Shown here: positions 8,997 through 18,276 of the stretch, in pieces
Position numbering within the stretch: the first letter of the stretch is position 1
How the letters are laid out: each line of letters begins with the position of its first letter
DNA from: UBA5951 sp012269555
Lineage (GTDB): Bacteria; Pseudomonadota; Alphaproteobacteria; Puniceispirillales; Puniceispirillaceae
Assembly: GCA_038147755.1 (NCBI GenBank)
Contig: JAYQTS010000002.1
Location: 248,001-312,000, forward strand
DNA: 64,000 bases
Direction of reading: 5' to 3'
Program-made: the position numbers and the translations under genes
The notes under the pieces: generated by a model
Told to the model about the DNA's origin: nothing
The model's database searches: none
Seen by the model: only the letters and a program-made list of their open reading frames with translations

Positions 8997-10237
8997 TGGA
9001 ACTAACTATGAAAACTAAATTTGATTATAAAGGGATAAGGTCTGAATTTCCTTTTTTATCACGTAAAGTAAATCAAAAGCCCATCATATATCTTGATTCA
9101 GCGGCTTCATCACAAAAACCACAAAATGTTATTGACCAATTGGTTAAAACATACTCCCAAAGTTATTCTAATATTCATAGAGGACTACATACGTTATCTG
9201 AAGAGGCAACAAACTCCTATGAGGAAGTCCGGTTAAAAATAGCTCGCTTTATAAATGCTTACTCTAAGGAGGAGATAATTTTTACCAGTGGCGCTACAAT
9301 GTCTATTAATCTCATCGCTAATAGTTATGGTTTGAGTAAGTTAAAACCTAATGATGAAATTATCATAACTGTCGCTGAACATCATGCTAACATTATTCCC
9401 TGGCAGATGTTATGTGAAAAGACTGGTGCAAAATTAATTGCTGTTCCAGTTGATAAAGACGGGAGCTTCCATATAAGCGCTCTAAAGCAACGGATAACCA
9501 AAAATACAAGGATAATATCTGTTCCACATGTTTCAAACGTACTTGGCACCGTTTTTCCAATAAAGGAAATTAGTCAAATTGCGCATGAAAACAAGGCTAT
9601 TTGTGTGGTGGATGGGTGTCAGGGAGTTACTCATATGCCTGTTGATATTCAAGATCTGAATTGCGATTTTTACGTTTTTTCTGGTCACAAGCTCTATGGA
9701 CCAAGTGGCATCGGCGTTTGTTGGGGTAGGGCTGAAATATTAGCAGATATGCCCCCCTTTCTGGGTGGCGGTGATATGATTGATAATGTAGAAATTGACA
9801 GCTCAACTTTTGCAATCCCTCCATCACGTTTTGAAGCAGGAACTCCTCCAATAGCAGAATGTATTGCGCTTGGTGCTGCGGTGGATTTTGTGACAAAAAT
9901 TGGGATGAAGAATATTGAAAATCATGAAAAATCTGTGTTGTCTTATGGTCATCAAAGATTAGCAAGTGTTAAAGGACTATCATTTGTTGGGACTTCACCA
10001 AATAAGTCTGGAGTAATATCATTCACCCTGAAATCTGCGCACCCCCATGATATTTCTACTTTAATTGATCAAGATGGTGTCGCTATTCGTGCTGGGCACC
10101 ATTGTGCACAGCCATTGATGAAGTTTTTAAATCTAAATTCAACCGCAAGAGCTTCTGTTGCAATTTATACTGAGCCTGAGGATTTTGACGCACTTGCTAT
10201 CTCGCTTGAAAAAGTAAATCGTATTTTTGGAGCTTGA
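8996..10237 (+). CDS. sufS: Cysteine desulfurase SufS
   Basis: Complete PLP-dependent group II cysteine desulfurase (413 residues), which takes sulfur from cysteine for cluster assembly. The PLP lysine is in FSGHKLYGPSGIGVCWG, the catalytic cysteine in IRAGHHCAQP, and the DSAASSQKP segment near the N-terminus is typical. A TTG precedes the ATG at 8996; I choose the ATG, whose A is the last base of the sufD stop, an arrangement typical of translational coupling. No sufE or sufU partner is seen in the window. Confidence 0.96.
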   Translation: MELTMKTKFDYKGIRSEFPFLSRKVNQKPIIYLDSAASSQKPQNVIDQLVKTYSQSYSNIHRGLHTLSEEATNSYEEVRLKIARFINAYSKEEIIFTSGATMSINLIANSYGLSKLKPNDEIIITVAEHHANIIPWQMLCEKTGAKLIAVPVDKDGSFHISALKQRITKNTRIISVPHVSNVLGTVFPIKEISQIAHENKAICVVDGCQGVTHMPVDIQDLNCDFYVFSGHKLYGPSGIGVCWGRAEILADMPPFLGGGDMIDNVEIDSSTFAIPPSRFEAGTPPIAECIALGAAVDFVTKIGMKNIENHEKSVLSYGHQRLASVKGLSFVGTSPNKSGVISFTLKSAHPHDISTLIDQDGVAIRAGHHCAQPLMKFLNLNSTARASVAIYTEPEDFDALAISLEKVNRIFGA

Positions 10238-10238
10238 A

Positions 10239-10661
10239 ATGCCCAACTATAAAAAGTCTTTGCAAACAGATGATCTTTCTTTGAAGGATTTTATGCCAGA
10301 TACCTCTAATGGGTATATTGCTACCGCAGGATTGAGTTTAAAGACGCAAGATAAAAAAATTGATAAGATAGAAATTATTGGTAAATTAATGGAGGTTAAA
10401 GACCCAGAAATACCAGTGAATATCTATGACTTAGGACTTATATATGGAATTAAGTGTTATGAGGGAGGAGATGTTGATATAACTATGTCTCTTACTGCGC
10501 CGGGCTGTCCCGTAGCCGGTGAAATGCCGGGACAGGTCGCTAGAAAAGTAGCTACATTGGATAATGTTGGTGTTGTGCGAGTAACGCTTGTGTGGGATCC
10601 ACCATGGACGCCAGAGAGAATGAGCGAAGATGCAAAGCTAGCGCTGGATTATAGTTTTTGA
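10239..10661 (+). CDS. sufT: Fe-S maturation protein SufT (DUF59/MIP18 family)
   Basis: Protein of 140 residues with a C-terminal MIP18/PaaD-type domain, involved in Fe-S protein maturation. The domain is seen from VKDPEIPVNIYDLGLIYGI to LTAPGCPVAGEMP and VWDPPWTPERMSEDA. The N-terminal 45 residues are lineage-specific and probably disordered. The ATG at 10239 lies one base after the sufS stop; an upstream in-frame TTG at 10227 is less likely. Confidence 0.92.
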   Translation: MPNYKKSLQTDDLSLKDFMPDTSNGYIATAGLSLKTQDKKIDKIEIIGKLMEVKDPEIPVNIYDLGLIYGIKCYEGGDVDITMSLTAPGCPVAGEMPGQVARKVATLDNVGVVRVTLVWDPPWTPERMSEDAKLALDYSF

Positions 10662-10686
10662 TATTATTTTTTATGAGGTTAAATAA

Positions 10687-11037
10687 ATGCTTCTTGATAA
10701 AGGTACACCTATTATTAAAATAACAGAAAAAGCTTCCGCACGAGTGCAAGAGATCATAAAAAATGCAAGTAGCGAGGTTATTGGTTTAAGGATAGGTATT
10801 AAAACGGCGGGTTGCTCTGGTCTTCAATATAACATTGAGTTTGCAAAAGAGCAGAAAGCATTTGAAGATGCGATTGACGTAAATGGTATTCCTATTTTGA
10901 TTGACCCAACCGCAGTTATGTTTTTAGTTGGGTCTGAAATGGACTGGAAAGAGGATAAGTTTAGTTCGTCATTTGTTTTCAATAACCCAAATGAGACAGC
11001 TAAATGCGGTTGTGGTGAGAGCTTTTCAGTAAGCTAA
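10687..11037 (+). CDS. sufA: A-type Fe-S carrier SufA/IscA family
   Basis: Complete 116-residue A-type carrier that receives clusters from the SufBCD scaffold and passes them to target proteins. The three conserved cysteines are in AGCSGLQY and in the C-terminal CGCGESF. A GAGG sits before the ATG at 10687, 25 bases after sufT. The stop codon overlaps the start of the ABC exporter by one base (TAATG), so the two are probably translationally coupled. Confidence 0.93.
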   Translation: MLLDKGTPIIKITEKASARVQEIIKNASSEVIGLRIGIKTAGCSGLQYNIEFAKEQKAFEDAIDVNGIPILIDPTAVMFLVGSEMDWKEDKFSSSFVFNNPNETAKCGCGESFSVS

Positions 11038-12871
11038 TGGCTAATAGTTCATCTTTTGCTTATTCGAAAGAGGCTGCAAAAAAAAACTTTATTTCTTTTT
11101 ACGAATTACTATCTATTGTTTTAAATTATATTTCACCGAGAGGTGATAAAAAATTAAGACTGCGCCTGATTGGATTAATTGTTGCTCTAATACTATCTAA
11201 AATATGTGCAGCACTTATTCCCATTTTTTATGGTGCTGCAGTGGATGCATTAGCTCCCTTAAACATTGAAGCTGGCATTAGCTTCTCAATGGGCTTATTG
11301 ATGATATTAATCGGAGGATATGCGATTGCTCGTGTTGGGGAGACAATTTTTGCAGAACTAAAAGAATTCTTATTCATAAAATTTGCTTCCAAAGCTGTTC
11401 GATTGGCTGCCTTAAATGCATTCGACCATCTGCATAAGCTGTCACTACAATTTCATTTAGATAGACAAACAGGAGGGACATCACGTTCTATAGACCGAGG
11501 TGCTAAAGCAATGACTTTACTTCTTTCTACTGGAATATTTGAAGTTGTTCCATTGATAGTAGAGCTTTTTTTTATATGTGGAGTTTTGTGGGTTTTATTT
11601 GGCTACGAATTTGCTCTGGTTACCTTTTTTACGGTCGTTTCTTACTCATATTTTACAATTAAAACAACAGAGTGGAGAATTAAATTTAGAAAAAGATGAA
11701 TGAGGCAGATGAAGTTGCAGCCACAAAGGTAGTCGACTCACTTCTAAATTTTGAAACTGTAAAATACTTTAATGCTGAGAGGTCTGAGTCCAACAATTAT
11801 GAAAAAGCATTACGTATTTATGAAAAAGCATTTATCTCCTCTAGAACTTCATTAACAATTGTGAATATTGGGCAGGGGATAATTGTTGCTCTCGGTCTTG
11901 TTGCCTTATTGGCTATATCAGGTAGAGAAATACAGCGAGGGAGTATGAGTGTTGGAGATTTTGTTGTAGTTCACACATATATTATTCAGTTGGCAATGCC
12001 TTTGCAGTTTCTTGGGTGGACATATAGAGAAATAAGACAATCAGTGATAGATCTTGAACAGATGTTTAGATTGCTTAAACAGAAGCCTGACGTAAAAGAT
12101 GTGTTTAATGCTCCAGCACTCAAACTTTTTAAGGGAGAAATCAAATTTGAAAATGTGTGTTTTTCGTATGGGAGAGGTAAAATTCTTGACCAGGTAAGTT
12201 TCACTGTTCAGTCTGGCCACAGAGTGGCTTTAGTAGGTCCTAGCGGTAGCGGAAAATCAACAATATCAAGACTATTATTTCGATTTTATGACCCCCAAAA
12301 AGGCAAGATATTAATTGATGGCCAAGATATTAGTATGGTTAGCCAAGATAGTTTGCGTGCGGCTATTGGAATGGTGCCTCAGGATACGGTGATGTTTAAT
12401 GCTTCGATCGGTTATAATATTGGATATGGGCGTGCTAACGCAACTACACAGGAGATTGAAAAAGTATCCAAGTTAGCTTCTATTGACAACTTTATAAATA
12501 ATCTACCTGATAGATATGATACGCTTGTAGGAGAACGCGGACTAAAATTATCAGGAGGTGAAAAACAGCGAGTTGCGATTGCAAGGGCTATACTAAAGAA
12601 TCCAGTGATATTTCTTTTTGATGAGGCCACTTCAGCTTTAGATAGTAGAACGGAAAAAGAAATTCAGGCCGCATTGTATAATATTTCATATAATCAGACG
12701 ACATTGGTTATTGCTCATAGATTATCTACAATCGTGGATTGTGATAAGATCTTAGTTATCAATCAAGGTAAAATTGAAGAAACTGGTACACATCAAGAAT
12801 TACTTGATGTCGACGGATTATATGCTGCAATGTGGAGGCGGCAATCGCGTGGTTTTTTAAAAAAGAATTAA
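11037..12871 (+). CDS. Atm1-type ABC exporter (frameshifted)
   Basis: Fused ABC exporter like mitochondrial Atm1 and alphaproteobacterial NaAtm1, which move glutathione-linked sulfur species or metals across the inner membrane. The N-terminal half carries the membrane domain with DRQTGGTSRSIDRG; the C-terminal half has FNAERSESNNYEKALRIYEK, Walker A GPSGSGKST, signature LSGGEKQR, Walker B IFLFDEATSALD and the H-loop IAHRLST. The first frame stops at 11699 just as the second begins (MNEADEVAATKVVDSLLNFE). One A missing from an A-run at 11691-11695 repairs it. Corrected length is about 612 residues. Position at the end of the suf operon supports a role in Fe-S or sulfur homeostasis. Confidence 0.9.
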
Positions 12872-12895
12872 AATACTTAAATACAAAAAAAATTA

Positions 12896-13822
12896 ATGAT
12901 TGATATCCAAGCTAAGGCTTTGCAAATGGAACAGGAATTCTGGGTAAATACAACTTTAGGTTCTGTACGCGCGCGGAAAATTAGGCGAAAAGGGTCTTTG
13001 CACCGTATCGTTATTTTCATAGGGCTTGGTGAATTTTGTGAAAAATATGCAGACTTTATATCATTCTTAAACGAGCAGGCATGTGAGATACTAATATTTG
13101 ACTGGCCAGGTCTTGGTTTATCAGGCGCATTTGGTAAACCCTCATCAACAAGTCATAGCTCTGATTTTGATAAATTAATACAGGCGGGAGTTGATGTTAT
13201 TGGGGCGGCTGGTTGGACAAATAAATCATTTTACGTGATTGGGCATTCTTTGGGTGGACACATGGCATTTCGTTTGGCAGGTTTGCAAAAATTCCCAATA
13301 GCTGGGATTATAGCATTATCGCCTATGATGCTGCCTAAAATTAGTCCATTATTTCTGATTTATATGCTTGCCAACTTAATTTCAATAATGGGATTTGGCC
13401 AATACTTAATACCAAAAACAGGCCAAAATACACTTCTTAATACACGCAAATTTAGTTCAAATAATTTATTAAGTCGGAACCAAAACGCTATTGAAAATGT
13501 AATTAATTTAATTAATAAGAATCCATCACTCGCACGTTCTGGCGTGAGTTTTGGTTGGCTATCCTCTGCACTTCATTCATGTTATAAAACGACACTTAAT
13601 CCTGTTTTTCTAAAGGCTATTAAGCCCCCTGTGATTATATTGGCAGGAAGTGATGATAAGTTGGTAAGCATGAAAGCGATAAAAAAAGCACTAGGGTTTT
13701 TGCAGAACGGTCAATTGATTTTTTTTAATGAGTCGAGGCATGAGTTATATATTGAATTACCGTATGTAATTGAGCAAGTTAAAAACTGCATAATAGGTTT
13801 TATAAGAAATACAAGAAGATAA
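12896..13822 (+). CDS. Alpha/beta hydrolase (lysophospholipase-like)
   Basis: Intact 308-residue serine hydrolase of the alpha/beta fold, resembling PldB/monoacylglycerol lipase types. The nucleophile elbow is GHSLGGH (about residues 117-123), an acidic residue follows in LAGSDDKLV, and the catalytic His is likely the one in ESRHELYIE. A hydrophobic patch (LFLIYMLANLISIMGFG) in the lid region suggests a lipid substrate or membrane association. It lies 25 bases after the exporter gene and may be the last gene of that transcript. It converges on nadK. The exact substrate is unknown. Confidence 0.8.
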   Translation: MIDIQAKALQMEQEFWVNTTLGSVRARKIRRKGSLHRIVIFIGLGEFCEKYADFISFLNEQACEILIFDWPGLGLSGAFGKPSSTSHSSDFDKLIQAGVDVIGAAGWTNKSFYVIGHSLGGHMAFRLAGLQKFPIAGIIALSPMMLPKISPLFLIYMLANLISIMGFGQYLIPKTGQNTLLNTRKFSSNNLLSRNQNAIENVINLINKNPSLARSGVSFGWLSSALHSCYKTTLNPVFLKAIKPPVIILAGSDDKLVSMKAIKKALGFLQNGQLIFFNESRHELYIELPYVIEQVKNCIIGFIRNTRR

Positions 13823-13841
13823 AATCACAAATTTGATAGGA

Positions 13842-14600
13842 TTAAACTAAGAATTGCTCGCGAATACTCCTTTCAGCAAGTGAAGTTCCAGCATCAAACA
13901 ATAAACGAAGTACTATATTATTTTCCTGATTAATAGTTACATCTGCAATATCACGAACCTCTAGATTATCTGCTGTCACAGATTGAGGCCTAAATTCAGG
14001 ATTTATTACTTTAATATTTACTGTTGATGAAGAGGGCAATAATGCACCTTGCCATCTTCGAGGTCTAAAAGGAGATATTGGTGTTAATGCTAATAGTTTA
14101 GCCTCTATTGGAATAATAGGGCCATTTGCTGATAAATTATATGCTGTTGACCCTGCCGGTGTTGCCACCATTAAACCATCACATATAAGTTGTTCTAGTT
14201 CTATCTTGTTATTAATAGTTATTTGGCAATGTGCAGCATTATGTGTCTGTCGTAAAAGCGATATTTCATTAATTGCAAGTGCAGAAGTTTTTTCTCCATT
14301 AAGTGTTTGTGCCTGCATCAATATTGGATGGATTGTTGCTGTTTCGGCTTTTTGTATTCTTTCAATTAAGTCAGTTTGCTTGTACTCATTCATTAAAAAA
14401 CCGATATGACCACAATTTATTCCAAATACGGGAATTTCATACTCGATTGATTCTTTTAGACAGGAAAGCATCTGTCCATCGCCACCAAGCGCGATAATTA
14501 CATCTGAGTCATCAATAGCATTTTGATTATATCTATCAATTAACTCACTGAATAGCTTTTTTGCTTGTTTGTGTTTTGAGGATTTAAAATGTAATTTCAT
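13842..14600 (-). CDS. nadK: NAD kinase
   Basis: Complete 252-residue inorganic polyphosphate/ATP-NAD kinase, making NADP+ from NAD+. The diagnostic GGDG is in IIALGGDGQML, followed by NCGHIGFLMNEY and the substrate-binding DGLMVATPAGSTAYNLSANG. The length fits the short alphaproteobacterial form. It is divergent from fdhD, with about 96 bases between them that must contain both promoters. Confidence 0.95.
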   Translation of the reverse strand: MKLHFKSSKHKQAKKLFSELIDRYNQNAIDDSDVIIALGGDGQMLSCLKESIEYEIPVFGINCGHIGFLMNEYKQTDLIERIQKAETATIHPILMQAQTLNGEKTSALAINEISLLRQTHNAAHCQITINNKIELEQLICDGLMVATPAGSTAYNLSANGPIIPIEAKLLALTPISPFRPRRWQGALLPSSSTVNIKVINPEFRPQSVTADNLEVRDIADVTINQENNIVLRLLFDAGTSLAERSIREQFLV

Positions 14601-14696
14601 AATATAAACCTAAATCATACTCTTTAATTTAGCTTAAGAAAATCGTAAAAACAAATAACAACTTAAAATAAAGTTTAATTTGAAAAGAGAACCTGG

Positions 14697-15590
14697 ATGC
14701 CCAAACAAAATCTTTATATTGGTCCAAATGTAAATCAGCCAGGTCTTACTACTGAATTGATAGGAAAAGATGCCAACGGTCAATCTGTGCAGCTTCCAGT
14801 AGTGACTGAAAAAGCTATTACTATCTTTTTAAATAATCAAGAGATTGTTACAGCCATGACTATTGGGGATTATTTGGAAGAGCTAGCCATTGGTTTTTTA
14901 TTTAATCAGGGCATGATAACTGTTGATGATAAAATTGATCAAATAGACTATGATGAAGATTTATCTGTAATTGTTGTACGAACGGAAAAAAAAACGAATT
15001 TTGAGAAAAAATTACAGTCTAAAATAAGTACTAGCGGCTGCGCACAAGGGACTATTTATGGTGATATGTTTGATAAATTTGAATCTATAATGCTTCCAAG
15101 AGAATTAAAAATTTCTGTATCTCAAATAATTAGTCTCTCAAAAAAAATTAATACAACACCGAGTCTTTATTTAAAAGCAGGTGCAATACATGGTTGTGTG
15201 CTGGCAACTGTTTTTGAGCCGTTAATATATATGGAGGATATAGGCCGCCACAATGCTGTAGATAAGATATCTGGCGTAATGTTTCTTAAAAATATCAAAC
15301 CTAGGAATAAAGTTTTTTATACAACAGGAAGACTTACGTCAGAGATGGTTTTAAAAACAGTAATCATGGGCTTGCCCATATTGATTTCACGGTCTGGTTT
15401 TACAGAAGCGGGTGTCTCTCTGGCGAGAAGGGCAGGTTTAACGCTTATTGGAAGAGCAAGAGGAGGTAGGTTTATTGCTTTATCTGGTGAAGAGCGAATT
15501 ATTTTTGACTCAGATAAGTTAAGTAACGAGGCCATTTCTGATGAACGCTCTGCACAAGGCCAATTTAATAATGAGTCCAAACTATCATGA
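14697..15590 (+). CDS. fdhD: Formate dehydrogenase accessory sulfurtransferase FdhD
   Basis: Complete 297-residue FdhD, which passes sulfur from a cysteine desulfurase to the molybdenum cofactor of formate dehydrogenase. Typical segments are the N-terminal ITIFLNNQEI, then EDIGRHNAVDKISG, FYTTGRLTSEMVLK and GLTLIGRARGGRF. The flexible-loop cysteine site reads STSGCAQGTI with one cysteine rather than the CxxC pair of E. coli FdhD. It overlaps mobA by four bases. The formate dehydrogenase it should serve lies about 10 kb downstream on the other strand. Confidence 0.95.
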   Translation: MPKQNLYIGPNVNQPGLTTELIGKDANGQSVQLPVVTEKAITIFLNNQEIVTAMTIGDYLEELAIGFLFNQGMITVDDKIDQIDYDEDLSVIVVRTEKKTNFEKKLQSKISTSGCAQGTIYGDMFDKFESIMLPRELKISVSQIISLSKKINTTPSLYLKAGAIHGCVLATVFEPLIYMEDIGRHNAVDKISGVMFLKNIKPRNKVFYTTGRLTSEMVLKTVIMGLPILISRSGFTEAGVSLARRAGLTLIGRARGGRFIALSGEERIIFDSDKLSNEAISDERSAQGQFNNESKLS

Positions 15591-16198
15591 TAGATCAAAT
15601 AATTATCGGTTTTTTAGCGGGGGGGCTCGCGAGGCGTTTAGGTGGTATTGATAAATGTTTTATTCCAATAGCAAACAAGACCATATTAGATTGGCAATTG
15701 GAAAAAACCAGTCAATTTCCAAATAGAATATTAAATGCTAACGGGGATTTAAAAAGATTTTCTCAATTTAAGTTAACTGTAATACCTGACATTTACGACG
15801 GGTATTTCGGACCACTATGCGGTATTTTATCTATAATGAAATATAGTCAAAAGCACTATCCTTCAGCTAAATGGTTATTATCTTGTGCTACAGATGTTCC
15901 GTTCATCCCTCCTAATTTAGCAGAGAGGCTGTTTGAACATGCTGCTACAGCAGATACAAATATTGTAATGGCCACCAGTAATAGCAGAAGGCACCCTGTT
16001 TTTTCTTTGTGGCAATTAGAGTTGTCAGAAAGATTAGAAAAAGCGTTAACGAATAATGAAATTCGAAAAATTGAATCATTTACAGCAGACTTTAATACAA
16101 CTTACGTAGATTTCTCTGAAAATCCAGACCCATTTTTTAATGTTAATACAAAACAAGATATTTCATATGCCAATGAAATTGCGCATAAATTTAAATAA
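15587..16198 (+). CDS. mobA: Molybdenum cofactor guanylyltransferase MobA
   Basis: Complete 203-residue nucleotidyltransferase that attaches GMP to molybdopterin to make MGD for enzymes such as formate dehydrogenase. The nucleotide-binding signature GFLAGGLARRLGGIDKCF occupies residues 8-25, and CATDVPFIPPNLA is the metal-binding region. The ATGA overlap with fdhD indicates coupled translation. Molybdopterin biosynthesis genes proper (moaA and others) are not in the window. Confidence 0.93.
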   Translation: MIDQIIIGFLAGGLARRLGGIDKCFIPIANKTILDWQLEKTSQFPNRILNANGDLKRFSQFKLTVIPDIYDGYFGPLCGILSIMKYSQKHYPSAKWLLSCATDVPFIPPNLAERLFEHAATADTNIVMATSNSRRHPVFSLWQLELSERLEKALTNNEIRKIESFTADFNTTYVDFSENPDPFFNVNTKQDISYANEIAHKFK

Positions 16199-16297
16199 CC
16201 TTAATCAAACTTCTCGCTTTTATCAGCAGAGTTGATTAGATATATCTCTCATAATGTAGCCTTATTATCAGACGGGTATTTTCCATATGGTTGAAAA

Positions 16298-17226
16298 ATG
16301 ATAACACCTGACATAAACAATATGTTTTCAACTTATCACGCCGCACTTACAAAATTAGAAATCGGATTAGATGAACGTTTTGAACAATCTGTAAATGTTA
16401 TTTCTCAAACAGGTCAGCATGTAATTATCTGCGGTATGGGAAAGTCAGGGTTAGTAGGACGAAAGATAGCTGCTACATTATCCTCCACGGGTACCGCCGC
16501 TCTTTTTCTACATCCAGCCGAGGCCATTCACGGCGATTTAGGGATGGTCCGAGAAAAAGTGTTGTTATATTAATTTCTCATTCCGGTGAAACAGAAGAGG
16601 TTGTCAAACTGCTACCAGCCTTAAGGAGGCTAGATGCAAAAATTATTGCATTAGTAGGCTCCCTTGATTCAACTCTTGCTAAAGCATCAAATATTGTTCT
16701 TGATGCCTCAATAGATAAAGAGGCTTGTCCATTGAATCTAGCGCCTACAACATCAACATTAACTACTCTTGTTATGGGTGATGCGCTTGCAATAGCATTA
16801 ATGAACCGTTCTGGTTTTAAGCCCGAAGATTTTGCAGCCAATCATCCTGGCGGTATGCTTGGCATGAGATTGCTCTCTCGTGTTAAAGACAGAATGGTTC
16901 AAAAAGAACTACCATTAGTGAAACCTAATATTCCAATGTCTGAGGTTATCGTTAGAATGACCGAAGCTAGATTAGGATTAGCGCTTGTTCATAAAGATAA
17001 TTTATTGAGGGGTATAATTACAGATGGTGATCTTAGGCGGATGCTTGTTCTTGGAACTAATCTGTCATCCACGCTTGCGGGTGATGTTATGAACGAGTCG
17101 CCTCTCACTATTAGAGAAGATGAAATGACGGTTGTTGCTCAGGAGAAAATGCTTGAGGCACGTGTCCAGAGCCTTGTGGTTGTGGACAAAAAAGGACATA
17201 TAAATGGTGTGGTACAGATTTACTGA
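16298..17226 (+). CDS. kdsD: Arabinose-5-phosphate isomerase KdsD (frameshifted)
   Basis: SIS-domain plus tandem-CBS isomerase that converts ribulose-5-phosphate to arabinose-5-phosphate, the first step to Kdo in lipopolysaccharide. The SIS domain has ICGMGKSGLVGRKIA and HGDLGMVRE; the frame then breaks and resumes as SVVILISHSGETEEVV from about 16557. An A5 run (16555-16559) that should be A6 accounts for it. The CBS pair follows, ending GVVQIY at 17226; an extra base there may also have cut a few terminal residues. No kdsC or lpt genes follow, which differs from the usual context. Confidence 0.9.
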
Positions 17227-17228
17227 TT

Positions 17229-18269
17229 ATGAATAAACTATCCGATTTTGACTATTTCTTGCCAGCTGATTTAATTGCCCAAAGCCCTTTGAATCCAAGA
17301 GATCAAGCTAGACTGTTGCATATTTCTAATAACGGATTGAATGAACATTTAATATGTCACCTTCCTTCCATATTAAGGGAAGGGGATTTACTTATAGCAA
17401 ATGATACTAAAGTCATACCTGCTCAGCTACACGGTAAAATCAATGATAAAAATATTGGTTTCACACTACACAAACAAAAATCCGTGGACCGCTGGCTTGC
17501 TTTTGCCAAGCCTGCAAAAAGATGTACCATAGGATCCACAGCTGTTTTCGGAGATGGGTTTGAAGCACGTGTAGTTGAGAGATATGTTGCAGGTGAAATA
17601 GAAATTGAATTAAATTGTAGTGATATTGAACTAACACGGATGATTGAAATATACGGGAAAATGCCACTGCCGCCTTATATTAAGCGCAGCCGTGATGGTG
17701 ACAAAGCTGATTTTTTAAATTATCAAACACTCTTCGCGAAAAAGGCTGGTGCTGTAGCGGCACCAACAGCAGGTTTGCATTTTACGCCTTCATTAAGGCA
17801 GTCTATCATTGACTCAGGGTCTGAATTTGTAACCATAACATTGCATGTAGGTGGGGGAACATTTCTTCCTGTAAAATCTGAGAATTTATCAGATCATAAA
17901 ATGCATAGTGAGTGGGGTGAGGTAACACCTGAAATTGCTGATAAAATAAATGAGACAAAACATAAAAATGGTAGGATTATTTGTATTGGAACTACGAGCT
18001 TGCGAATTGTAGAGGCTGTTTGGGCAAAATTTGAAAAAGATGCAAGATTTTAGGGAGATATAGATTTATTTATTACTCCTGGATATTCGTTTAACGTCGC
18101 AGACCTATTACTTACAAATTTTCATTTGCCAAAATCGACGTTGTTAATGTTAGTTAGTGCTTTTGCAGGTTTCAATGAGATTAAAGATGCCTATCAGTAT
18201 GCAATAAAAAATCAATATAGGTTTTTCAGCTATGGTGATGCATGTTTATTAGAAAAAAAAGTAGGATAG
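17229..18269 (+). CDS. queA: S-adenosylmethionine:tRNA ribosyltransferase-isomerase QueA (in-frame stop)
   Basis: QueA adds the cyclopentenediol precursor to preQ1-modified tRNA during queuosine synthesis. The N-terminus has FDYFLPADLIAQSPLNPRD, then GKMPLPPYIKR and PTAGLHFTP. An in-frame TAG at 18051-18053 interrupts the C-terminal domain after KFEKDARF; the same frame continues with GDIDLFITPGYSF, LLLTNFHLPKSTL and LVSAFAGF to the stop at 18269. Corrected length is 346 residues, as expected. The stop replaces the variable residue before GDTD of the family. Sequence error or nonsense mutation are both possible. Confidence 0.9.
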
Positions 18270-18276
18270 GATAGTT

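Noticed and set aside
7539..18053. Alternative genetic code (stop reassignment)
   Set aside because: TAA, TAG and TGA all end many conserved proteins at the expected length here; only two genes carry an internal stop.
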